Shown: piece by piece, positions 1 to 5,285 of the stretch
Numbering within the stretch: the stretch's first letter is position 1
How the letters are laid out: every line of letters starts with the position of its first letter
Notes under the pieces: generated by a model
Databases searched by the model: none
Seen by the model: the letters and a program-made list of their open reading frames with translations, nothing else
Told to the model about the DNA's origin: nothing
Assembly (NCBI GenBank): GCA_937862675.1
Contig: CALMEC010000436.1
Coordinates: 1 to 7,521, forward strand
Length of the DNA stretch: 7,521 nucleotides
From: an uncultured Actinomycetes bacterium
GTDB lineage: Bacteria; Actinomycetota; Thermoleophilia; Miltoncostaeales; Miltoncostaeaceae
Direction: 5' to 3'
Position numbers and translations under genes: made by a program

Positions 1-854
1 GCGACGGCCTGCCGTCCACCGCCTGGCTGGCATACGGGCTGCAGGACGTGGTGCAGCAGCGGCGCATGATCGAGGACGGTGAGGGCGACCCGCAGCGCAA
101 ACGTGCCCAGACACTCCACCTGGACGCCATGCTGGCCCTGTGCGAGACCGTCGAGTGCCGGCGTCAGCAGCTCCTCGCGTACTTCGGCGAGCACAGTGCC
201 CCCTGCGGCAACTGCGACACGTGCCTCGCGCCGCCGGATTCGTTCGACGGCACCGTCCCGGCGCAGAAGCTGCTGTCCACCATCGTGCGGCTGCAGCGTG
301 AGCGCGGCCAGGCGTACGGTGCCGGCCACCTGATCGACATCCTGCTCGGCCGCGACACCGACCGCATACGGTCGCTCCACCACGAAGGGCTCTCCACGTA
401 CGGGATCGGGACCGAGATGGGCGACGCCGAGTGGCGCGGCGTGATCCGGCAGCTCCTCGCGCAGGGCCTTCTGCGCGTGCACGGCGAATACGGCGTGCTC
501 GCGATCACCGACGAGGCCACCCGGGTCCTGACCGGGGACCGCACCGTAATGCTGCGTCGCGAACAGGAGCGGGTGCGGACGCGGACGCGGGGACGGGGAC
601 GGTCCACCGCGGCCCCGGCGGACCTGGACGACGCCGCGCAGGCGCTCTTCGAACGCCTGCGGACGTGGCGCGCCGAGGAGGCCCGGGAGCAGGGCGTACC
701 GGCCTATGTGGTCTTCTCGAACGCCACCCTCACGGAGATCGCGGCGGTGCGCCCGTCGTCACCGGAGGCGCTCCTGGCCGTGTCCGGGGTGGGCGACGCG
801 AAGATGGAACGTTACGGTGACGCGATCCTGGCCCTGGTGGATCCCGGCGAATAG
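1..854 (+). CDS. recQ: ATP-dependent DNA helicase RecQ, C-terminal part (5' end outside window)
   Basis: RecQ is a 3'-5' DNA helicase of recombination and repair. The frame is open from base 3, so helicase lobe 1 and most of lobe 2 lie upstream. The fragment (~283 aa) opens with the family segment AWLAYGLQDVVQQRRMI. The zinc site follows: codons at 156, 204, 213 and 222 encode the four expected Cys, the last three as CGNCDTC. An extra Cys at 141 is probably not a ligand. The RQC winged-helix domain follows (about 265-565, starting LLSTIVRLQRERG). An Arg-rich linker (RVRTRTRGRGRST) leads to an HRDC domain (about 640-845) with the conserved VFSNATLTEIAA and SGVGDAKMERYG segments. The gene ends with TAG at 852-854, and a perfect hairpin begins one base later. 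The domain order is that of full-length bacterial RecQ and nothing looks broken. Identification is very secure; only the N-terminus is unseen. Confidence 0.96.
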   Translation, partial: DGLPSTAWLAYGLQDVVQQRRMIEDGEGDPQRKRAQTLHLDAMLALCETVECRRQQLLAYFGEHSAPCGNCDTCLAPPDSFDGTVPAQKLLSTIVRLQRERGQAYGAGHLIDILLGRDTDRIRSLHHEGLSTYGIGTEMGDAEWRGVIRQLLAQGLLRVHGEYGVLAITDEATRVLTGDRTVMLRREQERVRTRTRGRGRSTAAPADLDDAAQALFERLRTWRAEEAREQGVPAYVVFSNATLTEIAAVRPSSPEALLAVSGVGDAKMERYGDAILALVDPGE

Positions 855-855
855 C

Positions 856-873
856 GGTGCGTGGCCACGCACC
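856..873 (+). terminator. Hairpin directly after recQ
   Basis: This is a perfect 18-bp inverted repeat: GGTGCGTGG followed by its complement CCACGCACC, starting one base after the recQ stop. It would fold as a roughly 7-bp GC-rich stem with a GGCC loop. No U-tract follows, so it is a candidate high-GC terminator or mRNA 3'-end stabiliser rather than a textbook intrinsic terminator. Confidence 0.6.
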
Positions 874-917
874 CGGTCGGCTCGTCCTCACACGGTCCAT
901 GCGATGCGGGCGCCCCG

Positions 918-926
918 TGCGATACT
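918..926 (+). promoter_or_regulatory. Extended -10 promoter of the DUF1697 gene
   Basis: TGC followed by GATACT forms an extended -10-like box (box at 921-926). Only 8 bases separate it from the ATG at 935, so transcription would start at or within a couple of bases of the start codon. That implies a leaderless or near-leaderless mRNA, a common arrangement in actinobacteria. No clear -35 hexamer is visible near 897-903. Confidence 0.5.
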
Positions 927-934
927 CGGCGGCG

Positions 935-1471
935 ATGGAGCGACAGGTCTTCCTCCTCCGGGCGGTCAATGTCGGCGGCACGGCCCTCCCGATGGCCGAT
1001 CTGCGTTCCTGGGCGACGGAACTCGGTGCAACGGACGTCATGACCCACCTGGCCTCCGGGAACCTGCTCTGTGTTCCTCCCGCGGACCCGGAGGACTTCG
1101 CGATGCGGCTCGCCGTCGTCATCGAAGACCGGCTCGGCGTCCCACGTGAGGTGATCGCGCGAACGGCCGACGAGCTCCGCGCCGCGATCACGGCCCATCC
1201 CTTCCCCGTCACCGAGCCGAAGATGTCCCACATCGGCTTCATGGCCGCGGCACCGGCGGGACCGGCGATCACGGCGGCGGGGGCGTTCCCCACCGGAGAC
1301 GACGCCTGGCGGGTGATCGGGCGCGACCACCATGTCCGGTTCGCCCACGGGGCGGGGCGGCCCGACATGAACGTGGATCGGCTTCTGCGGTTGCTCGGTG
1401 AGCCCGTGACGATGCGCAATCTCCGGACGGTCGGCGCGCTGGCCGAGCGCGCCCGGCTCACCCCGTCCTAG
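935..1471 (+). CDS. DUF1697 family protein
   Basis: The 178-aa product matches DUF1697 in length and motifs: LLRAVNVGG at residues 7-15, PMADLRSWATELGATDV following, an (H/Q)xxSGN-type segment (HLASGNLL, 38-45), and the C-terminal TMRNLRTVGAL near residues 159-169. The family is widespread and small, and has no established biochemical role; I do not assign one. No signal peptide or membrane segment is seen. The frame can be extended upstream to 857, but those 26 residues are Arg/Gly-rich, do not resemble the family and would cover the promoter. The ATG at 935 places the conserved VFLLRAVNVGG segment right at the N-terminus, as is usual. There is no good Shine-Dalgarno, which fits a leaderless transcript. 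The gene converges on the sulfurtransferase gene, with only 41 bp between the two stops. Family assignment is secure; function is unknown. Confidence 0.9.
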   Translation: MERQVFLLRAVNVGGTALPMADLRSWATELGATDVMTHLASGNLLCVPPADPEDFAMRLAVVIEDRLGVPREVIARTADELRAAITAHPFPVTEPKMSHIGFMAAAPAGPAITAAGAFPTGDDAWRVIGRDHHVRFAHGAGRPDMNVDRLLRLLGEPVTMRNLRTVGALAERARLTPS

Positions 1472-1479
1472 TGCCGTGA

Positions 1480-1506
1480 GCCGGAGACCGCCTGGCGGTC
1501 TCCGGC
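1480..1506. terminator. Bidirectional terminator between convergent genes
   Basis: This is a perfect inverted repeat with 13-base arms (left arm GCCGGAGACCGCC) around a single central T. It lies in the 41-bp gap between the DUF1697 stop (1471) and the sulfurtransferase stop (1513). It is symmetric, so it can serve both transcripts. No strong T-run follows on either side, as is frequent in GC-rich genomes. Confidence 0.8.
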
Positions 1507-1512
1507 GTCATC

Positions 1513-2445
1513 TCATCGCGGGGCCGTGTCCTCGTCCGCCGGAATGGTCCCCGGTGTCTCGACGGATCTGCGTCCTCCCCTCACGGGAGACACGCCCGCA
1601 GAGCGAATGCCGACCTCCGGCTCGGCTCCCGTCGCCACCGGCCGGGACGGGTCCGTGATCCACCCGCTCCACGATCCCGGATAGAGCGCCGCCGGCACGC
1701 CGATCTCGTGCAGGGCCAGGATGGTGTGGGTCGCGTTGACCCCGGATCCGCAGTAGACGACCACCGGACGGCCGGCGGCGACCACGGAGGCGAATCGCTC
1801 CCGCAACAGCTCCTCGGCCAGAAAGCGGCCGTCCTCGTCCAGGTTCCCGGTGGTGGGGAGGTTCACCGCACCCGGGATGTGTCCCGCAACGGGATCGACC
1901 GGCTCCACGTCGCCGCGAAAGCGCTCCGGTGCGCGGACGTCGATCAGCGTCACCTCGTCGCCGTGCGCCAGTATCGCGTCCGCCGACACGGTCGGCATGT
2001 CCGTTCCCTGCGGGCAGACGTCACCCGGTGGCGGTCCCGAGGGGTCGACGGCGGGGGGCAGGCCGGCGGCGACCCATGCCGCGTACCCGCCGTCGAGCAC
2101 CCGCACATCGCCCAGGCCCACGTGGCGGAAGAGCCACCATGCGCGCGTGGCCACCAGGCCGGGGCCGTCGTCGTACACCACGACGCTCGTCCCCTGCCGG
2201 ACGCCCGCGCGACGCAGGGCGCCGATCGCGACGCCGGGATCCGGAAGCGGATGACGGCCCCCGGCACCGGGAGGGCCCGCGAGTTCCGTGTCGAGATCCA
2301 CGTAGACCGCGCCGGGGATGTGACCGCGCCCGTACTCCTCGCGGCCCGGCGGACCGGCGAGCGACCACCGGACGTCGATGAGGACCAGGTCACGGTGGGA
2401 CTCGCGGGCGACGGCGAGGGCGTCAGGTGAGATGAGCGCGGACAG
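1513..2445 (-). CDS. Two-domain sulfurtransferase (rhodanese / 3-mercaptopyruvate type), probable CTG start
   Basis: The protein (310 aa from CTG) has two rhodanese domains. Such enzymes move sulfur from thiosulfate or 3-mercaptopyruvate to cyanide or thiol acceptors through a Cys persulfide. The N-terminal domain (about 1-130) has LVLIDVRW (20-27), GHIPGAVYVDLD (41-52) and VVYDDGPG, where Asp replaces the catalytic Cys, as is normal for the inactive domain. The C-terminal domain (about 150-275) has LIDVRAPERFRG and the active-site loop CGSGVNA with Cys at about residue 232. CGSGVxA is closer to SseA/mercaptopyruvate enzymes than to the CRKGVTA of classical rhodanese. A ~36-residue tail after RPVATG is extra to the fold. 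Start: no ATG, GTG or TTG occurs in frame between the upstream stop (2488-2490) and the Val codon at 2301, which lies inside the first domain. CTG at 2443-2445 has AGGAG (2452-2456) six bases upstream and gives MSALISPDALA, a normal family N-terminus. Confidence 0.9.
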   Translation of the reverse strand: MSALISPDALAVARESHRDLVLIDVRWSLAGPPGREEYGRGHIPGAVYVDLDTELAGPPGAGGRHPLPDPGVAIGALRRAGVRQGTSVVVYDDGPGLVATRAWWLFRHVGLGDVRVLDGGYAAWVAAGLPPAVDPSGPPPGDVCPQGTDMPTVSADAILAHGDEVTLIDVRAPERFRGDVEPVDPVAGHIPGAVNLPTTGNLDEDGRFLAEELLRERFASVVAAGRPVVVYCGSGVNATHTILALHEIGVPAALYPGSWSGWITDPSRPVATGAEPEVGIRSAGVSPVRGGRRSVETPGTIPADEDTAPR

Positions 2446-2451
2446 AGGAGG

Positions 2452-2456
2452 CTCCT
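2452..2456 (-). promoter_or_regulatory. Shine-Dalgarno that decides the CTG start
   Basis: AGGAG on the - strand sits six bases before CTG (2443-2445). It is the only good ribosome-binding site in the leader, and the only start-like codon it can serve is this CTG. It is followed at once by CCTCCT, so it is part of a short self-complementary stretch (AGGAG-C-CTCCT) that might affect access. Confidence 0.6.
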
Positions 2457-2473
2457 GGGACCGGGATCGTGCC

Positions 2474-2489
2474 GACGCCGTGCGGCGTC
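2474..2489 (-). repeat. Hairpin copy 1, at the predicted 5' end of the sulfurtransferase mRNA
   Basis: GACGCC-GTGC-GGCGTC reads as a 6-bp stem with a 4-base loop. It matches the hairpin at 2516-2531 in 15 of 16 bases, 42 bp away. It lies just downstream of the TAGTCT box, so it would form the very start of the sulfurtransferase leader. Confidence 0.6.
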
Positions 2490-2495
2490 ACCCGC

Positions 2496-2501
2496 AGACT
2501 A
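2496..2501 (-). promoter_or_regulatory. Candidate -10 box of the sulfurtransferase gene
   Basis: TAGTCT on the - strand fits the actinobacterial TAnnnT pattern. It lies between the two hairpin copies and 50 bases before the proposed CTG start, predicting a leader of about 44 nt. No clear -35 is seen. Confidence 0.4.
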
Positions 2502-2515
2502 CGGAGGCCGTGCGG

Positions 2516-2531
2516 GACGCCGCGCGGCGTC
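2516..2531 (-). terminator. Hairpin copy 2, after the DUF2252 gene
   Basis: This is a perfect 16-bp palindrome, GACGCCGC followed by GCGGCGTC, six bases downstream of the DUF2252 stop. It is a plausible terminator stem (6-8 bp, GC-only apart from one A-T pair) without a U-tract. It is nearly identical to the hairpin at 2474-2489. Confidence 0.55.
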
Positions 2532-2537
2532 GGGACG

Positions 2538-4010
2538 TCAGACGCCGAGCTCGGCGGGGAACCGCCCCTTCTTCACCGCCCGTTGCAGGCTGGGGGAGGC
2601 GCGCTCGGGGACATCCCCGGATGCCCGCGCCCACTCGGCGGTCGCCTCCGCGAAGGCCATGGACGCGCCGATGTAACCGGTGATCAGGTAGCCCCCCGAC
2701 GCCGACTGGGAGTGGCCCCGGGCCAGGAGGCCGGCGCACAGTTCCCCGTAGCGTGTGAAGTCACCGGCGTCGGTCAGCTGGGAGGGATCGATCGCCCCCT
2801 TCATGTCGCGGAACTGGCGGCAGTAGTAGTCGACCCCCTGCGCCCGGCGCCCACGCGCGTCCCGTCCGGCGATCCATCCCAGGAAGGGGTCCGAGTGGGC
2901 CTGCAGCACACGCTGGGCCGCGACGACGCGGTGTCCCTGCGTGAACGCGGCACGGACGCTGGGAATGCGGCGGGGCCGCCCTCCGAAGCTGTTGAGCACG
3001 GACTCCTGGGCCTCCTTGACCTGGATGAAGAGCACCTCCTGTCCCTGCGCGGTGAGGCCGAGGAGGAAGCACCGCGTCCCCACGCTGCCGACGCCGACGA
3101 CGCGCAGGACGAAGTCGGCGACCCGGAACTGCCCGAGGAAGAACCCGACGTCCTCACGCACCGTACCGCGGTATTCGTCGAACAGGTCGATCAGCTGACC
3201 CCGCGTCGCATACTCATCGGAGACATGGCAGAGGATGGGCGGCTGATCGATGATCACCGGGGCACCGTCGCTGATGCCGATCTCGATCTTCGACAGCACC
3301 TGGGCGGACGTGCGCTTGGTGGCCTTGCGGATCGCCTTCGTCGCCACATCCCCCATCTGCTTCATGACCGCGGAGGAGTCGACCGTGAAGTAGAACCGGT
3401 CGATCGGCGAGGTGCGCATCAGGCCCCGCAGGACGACACCGTAGGCGTTGACGGTGGCCAGGGTCGCCTCCCCGCACTGTTCCTCGGACAGCCCGGATGC
3501 CCGCCCGCCGATGTGGACACTCGCCGCGAGCCGGCGGACGTCCCACTCCCAGGGGGCGATGGCCGCCTCGTCGAAGTCGTTCAGATCGAAGACCAGCTCT
3601 CGCTCCGGCGTCGCGTAGAAACCGAAGTTCGAGATGTGCGCGTCGCCGCACGCCACGACGTCGACCCCGGTGCTGGGGGCATCCCGGAGATCGGCGGCCA
3701 TCACGGCGGCGGTGCCGCGGTAGAAGGCGAACGGCGACTCGAGCATGCGGCCGACGCGCACCGGCACGAGGTCCTGGAGCCGTGACTCGTGCTGCTTCTC
3801 GAGGATCGTCAGGGGATCACGATCCTCCGGCAGGATGAGATTCGCCTGGTCGACACGGGGGAGACGGTTGCGGAGGCGCTTTCCGATGGGCGGCGAGGGC
3901 TCCGCGGTGATGTGCTGCCATGTGGTCGACGGCTCGGGCTTCGACGACTTGCCGGTCGACGGATTGGACTTCGACGACTTGCCGGTCGACGGATTGGACT
4001 TCGGCGGCAT
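2538..4010 (-). CDS. DUF2252 family protein with repeat-bearing N-terminal tail
   Basis: The product is 490 aa, close to the usual DUF2252 length. Family motifs run in order: RVGRMLESPFAFYRG (85-99), CGDAHISNFGFY (121-132), FDLNDFDEA (141-149) and WEWDVRRLAAS (154-164), followed by a long mostly helical C-terminal part. The GDxHxxN and DFD segments look like the catalytic loop and metal-binding Asp of aminoglycoside-phosphotransferase/kinase-like proteins. A kinase-like fold is therefore my inference; the family's substrate is not established. The first ~30 residues are a Lys/Ser/Pro/Thr-rich tail with two exact copies of KSNPSTGKSS and a degenerate third (KPEPST). No signal peptide or membrane helix is seen, so it is probably cytoplasmic. 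The ATG at 4008-4010 is preceded by GGGAGG four bases upstream, which fixes the start. It stands alone, with 187 bp to the next gene upstream and a hairpin just after its stop. Family call is secure; function is unknown. Confidence 0.93.
   Translation of the reverse strand: MPPKSNPSTGKSSKSNPSTGKSSKPEPSTTWQHITAEPSPPIGKRLRNRLPRVDQANLILPEDRDPLTILEKQHESRLQDLVPVRVGRMLESPFAFYRGTAAVMAADLRDAPSTGVDVVACGDAHISNFGFYATPERELVFDLNDFDEAAIAPWEWDVRRLAASVHIGGRASGLSEEQCGEATLATVNAYGVVLRGLMRTSPIDRFYFTVDSSAVMKQMGDVATKAIRKATKRTSAQVLSKIEIGISDGAPVIIDQPPILCHVSDEYATRGQLIDLFDEYRGTVREDVGFFLGQFRVADFVLRVVGVGSVGTRCFLLGLTAQGQEVLFIQVKEAQESVLNSFGGRPRRIPSVRAAFTQGHRVVAAQRVLQAHSDPFLGWIAGRDARGRRAQGVDYYCRQFRDMKGAIDPSQLTDAGDFTRYGELCAGLLARGHSQSASGGYLITGYIGASMAFAEATAEWARASGDVPERASPSLQRAVKKGRFPAELGV
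3941..4000 (-). repeat. Perfect 30-bp tandem repeat (2 copies) inside the DUF2252 gene
   Basis: Positions 3941-3970 and 3971-4000 are identical base for base and in frame, encoding the 10-aa unit KSNPSTGKSS twice. A diverged third unit lies at about 3921-3940 (GGTCGACGG is conserved, then the sequence drifts), giving KPEPST. The two copies have not diverged even at wobble positions, so the duplication is recent or is kept uniform by slippage. Confidence 0.92.
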
Positions 4011-4059
4011 CGCGCCTCCCTCTGTGGGTTCTCGAAGATTGGTTCCGCGGGATCATGGA

Positions 4060-4080
4060 TGATGACATCACGTCAACGTG
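4060..4080 (-). promoter_or_regulatory. Adjoining palindromes upstream of the DUF2252 gene
   Basis: Two short inverted repeats lie side by side 50-70 bp before the ATG: TGATG-T-CATCA (4060-4070, - strand reading) and CACGT-TG-ACGTG (4069-4080). They share two bases, and a TTGACG -35-like hexamer (4071-4076) sits within the second. The best -10-like sequence, CATGAT at 4052-4057, is only 13 bases from it, too close for a normal promoter. An operator is possible but unproven. Confidence 0.3.
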
Positions 4081-4160
4081 ATGCGTATGGTGCCGTCGCG
4101 TGCCGGGAGCCACGCGGGTGGCCCGACCGGGTCGCCCGCTGGCGTATCCCGTCCGCCGGA

Positions 4161-4175
4161 GGCGTGTATCACGCC
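4161..4175 (-). terminator. Short hairpin after the first small paralog
   Basis: GGCGTG and CACGCC are separated by three bases, 22 bp downstream of the stop of the gene at 4198-4485. The 6-bp stem is perfect but has no U-tract. It is a weak candidate terminator in the 187-bp gap before the DUF2252 gene. Confidence 0.35.
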
Positions 4176-4197
4176 GCGAGATCGGGGAACCACCCAT

Positions 4198-4485
4198 CTA
4201 CCGGTCCCTCCGGTCATCCTCGCCCGGTATCGGAGGCGGCGGACCGTCCATGGCGACCGGACCGTAGAGCGCGATTGCGTTCCTCACGAACGTGGTGCGG
4301 ACGATCTCGAGCACGAGGTCGCTTCGTTCCTCGCGCGACATGTCCTCCAGCCGGCGGACCTGCTCCGGCGAGACCTCGATGTCGTCGACCTCGGCGATCG
4401 CCCGCAACGGGTCGTCGATGATCGCGTCGCGAAACCGCTCGTCGGCCACCACCCGGGTCCAGAACCGCGTTCGCCCTTCATCCAT
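4198..4485 (-). CDS. Small leader-like helical protein, paralog A
   Basis: The 95-aa protein has no name I can give securely. Residues ~5-75 form a predicted helical domain: RFWTRVVADERFRDAIIDDP, then LRAIAEVDDIEVSPEQVRRL, then DMSREERSDLVLEIVR. The pattern 'late-residue Phe, DDP, LRA, short acidic turn, xxxQVRRLE' resembles NHLP/Os1348-type leader domains of some RiPP precursors and LigA-like small domains. That is an impression from the sequence, not a database match. The C-terminal 20 residues are Pro-rich then acidic (MDGPPPPIPGEDDRRDR). There is no Cys, signal peptide or membrane helix. It is a tandem paralog of the gene at 4614-4967 (about 42 of 71 core residues identical). The frame can be read up to 4539, but that would run over the TAGGGT promoter box. 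The ATG at 4483-4485 instead aligns with the paralog's start. The ribosome site is weak (a GGGG run). Confidence 0.8.
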   Translation of the reverse strand: MDEGRTRFWTRVVADERFRDAIIDDPLRAIAEVDDIEVSPEQVRRLEDMSREERSDLVLEIVRTTFVRNAIALYGPVAMDGPPPPIPGEDDRRDR

Positions 4486-4508
4486 GACCGCCCCGTTTCG
4501 ACGACGCC

Positions 4509-4522
4509 TCCACCCTACCGCG
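4509..4522 (-). promoter_or_regulatory. Promoter of paralog A (TAGGGT box, copy 1)
   Basis: The 14-base - strand sequence CGCGGTAGGGTGGA occurs here and again, identically, at 4990-5003 upstream of paralog B. TAGGGT (4512-4517) fits the actinobacterial TAnnnT -10 pattern and ends 26 bases before the ATG. The surrounding leader has diverged, so the conserved block is probably functional. No shared -35 is evident. Confidence 0.65.
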
Positions 4523-4542
4523 TGACCGTCGTCCCGCACACC

Positions 4543-4558
4543 CGGGCGGCCCCGCCCG
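4543..4558 (-). terminator. Hairpin between the small paralogs
   Basis: CGGGCGG and CCGCCCG are separated by two bases (in practice about a 6-bp GC stem with a 4-base loop). It lies 55 bp after the stop of paralog B and just upstream of the paralog A promoter. No U-tract follows. It could separate the two transcripts, or be chance in such GC-rich DNA. Confidence 0.35.
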
Positions 4559-4613
4559 CGATGTCACCGCCGGAGAACGGGCTGGGTCACGCCACGGGGA
4601 TTCGGCGGCCATG

Positions 4614-4967
4614 TCACCGGTCGTCGTCGGCCGGCCGGCCCCCGGCGTCCTCCCCGCCCCCCTCGTCGTCATCGGCCTCCTCGGCACGCAGCTCCGGCGG
4701 CAGCGGACCGCCCGCGCCGAGCAGGCCCTCCTCCGCCAGCTGGCCGTATCGGGCGATCGCCCCCTTGAGGAACGCCTCGCGGACGATCCCGCGGACGAAC
4801 TCGTCTCGCTCGTCCCGCGTCATCTCCTCCAGCTGATGCACCTGCGCCGTCGACACCTCGACGTCGGTGACCCCGCTGAGCGCCCGCAGCGGATCGTCGA
4901 TCACCGCGTCGGCGAACTCCGCATCGGCCACCACTCTCATCCAGAAACCGGTTCTCTCGGCGTGCAC
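4614..4967 (-). CDS. Small leader-like helical protein, paralog B with acidic tail
   Basis: The 117-aa protein shares with paralog A the blocks RTxFWxRVVAD, IDDPLRA, DxEVS, QVxxLExM, RxER, IVR and AIAxYG. It belongs to the same unrecognised family with a helical, leader-domain-like core. It differs in its tail: after LLGAGGPLPPELRAEE it runs into a strongly acidic, Gly-rich end (ADDDEGGGEDAGGRPADDDR), about 20 residues longer than in A. No Cys, no membrane helix. Start: the frame is open to 5270, but that extension is low-complexity Arg/Pro/Ser sequence crossing the promoter. GTG at 4965-4967 has AGGAGG four bases upstream and gives VHAERTGFW, aligning with MDEGRTRFW of A. No modification enzyme, transporter or protease is adjacent to support a peptide-precursor role. 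Real gene: likely; function: unknown. Confidence 0.82.
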   Translation of the reverse strand: MHAERTGFWMRVVADAEFADAVIDDPLRALSGVTDVEVSTAQVHQLEEMTRDERDEFVRGIVREAFLKGAIARYGQLAEEGLLGAGGPLPPELRAEEADDDEGGGEDAGGRPADDDR

Positions 4968-4989
4968 GCCGCCTCCTCTTCGGGACACG

Positions 4990-5003
4990 TCCACCCTACC
5001 GCG
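4990..5003 (-). promoter_or_regulatory. Promoter of paralog B (TAGGGT box, copy 2)
   Basis: This is the second exact copy of CGCGGTAGGGTGGA. TAGGGT at 4993-4998 ends 25 bases before the GTG start, nearly the same spacing as for paralog A (26). The conserved box and spacing support both gene starts and suggest joint regulation or duplication of a whole promoter-gene unit. Confidence 0.65.
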
Positions 5004-5235
5004 AGAGGCGCCCGGTCCGCACCGCCGCCGTGTCCTCGGATGCCGGAGGCCCGTCGACACGCGGCGGGCGGACCCGGTGGCCACGGGAGGCGAGTCTGCC
5101 CGTTCCGGGGGGACATGGGCTCCCCGCGACGAGCCGGTGCTGCCGGACCGCGGGGCGTGCGTGGCCCGATCCGAGAGGGCATGGACGGGACCGTGAGGGG
5201 AATCCGAGCGGGAGCACACCCGCCTCCCGAAATGA
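5004..5235. other. Intergenic stretch, no gene seen
   Basis: Between the paralog B promoter and the atpC terminator there are about 230 bases in which I find no family-like reading frame, tRNA, tandem repeat or clear promoter. Frames that pass through are Arg/Pro/Gly-rich shadows. Confidence 0.6.
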
Positions 5236-5262
5236 CGAGGGGCCGCTCGGAGCGGCCCCTCG
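5236..5262 (-). terminator. atp operon terminator
   Basis: This is a perfect inverted repeat with 13-base arms (left arm CGAGGGGCCGCTC) around one base, 23 bp downstream of the atpC stop. In the direction of atpC transcription it is followed by TCATTT, a weak U-tract. CTCCCGA/TCGGGAG (5260-5266 with 5224-5230) offers an alternative 7-bp pairing that overlaps the main stem. It marks the end of the ATP synthase operon. Confidence 0.85.
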
Positions 5263-5285
5263 GGAGACACGTGATGCGGTGAGCG

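Noticed and set aside
857..934. Upstream start for the DUF1697 gene
   Set aside because: The added 26 residues do not resemble the family and would be encoded over the promoter box and the recQ terminator hairpin.
2299..2301. GTG start for the sulfurtransferase
   Set aside because: This Val codon lies inside GHIPGAVYVDLD of the first rhodanese domain; 48 upstream codons are clearly homologous coding sequence.
2469..3785. Long + strand frame (438 aa) opposite the DUF2252 gene
   Set aside because: It is a reverse-complement shadow created by the strong third-position GC bias. It has no family-like motif, and the opposite strand encodes an unmistakable DUF2252 protein.
4968..5270. Upstream extension of paralog B
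   Set aside because: Arg/Pro/Ser-rich low-complexity sequence that runs over the promoter; GTG at 4965-4967 has an AGGAGG site and aligns with paralog A.
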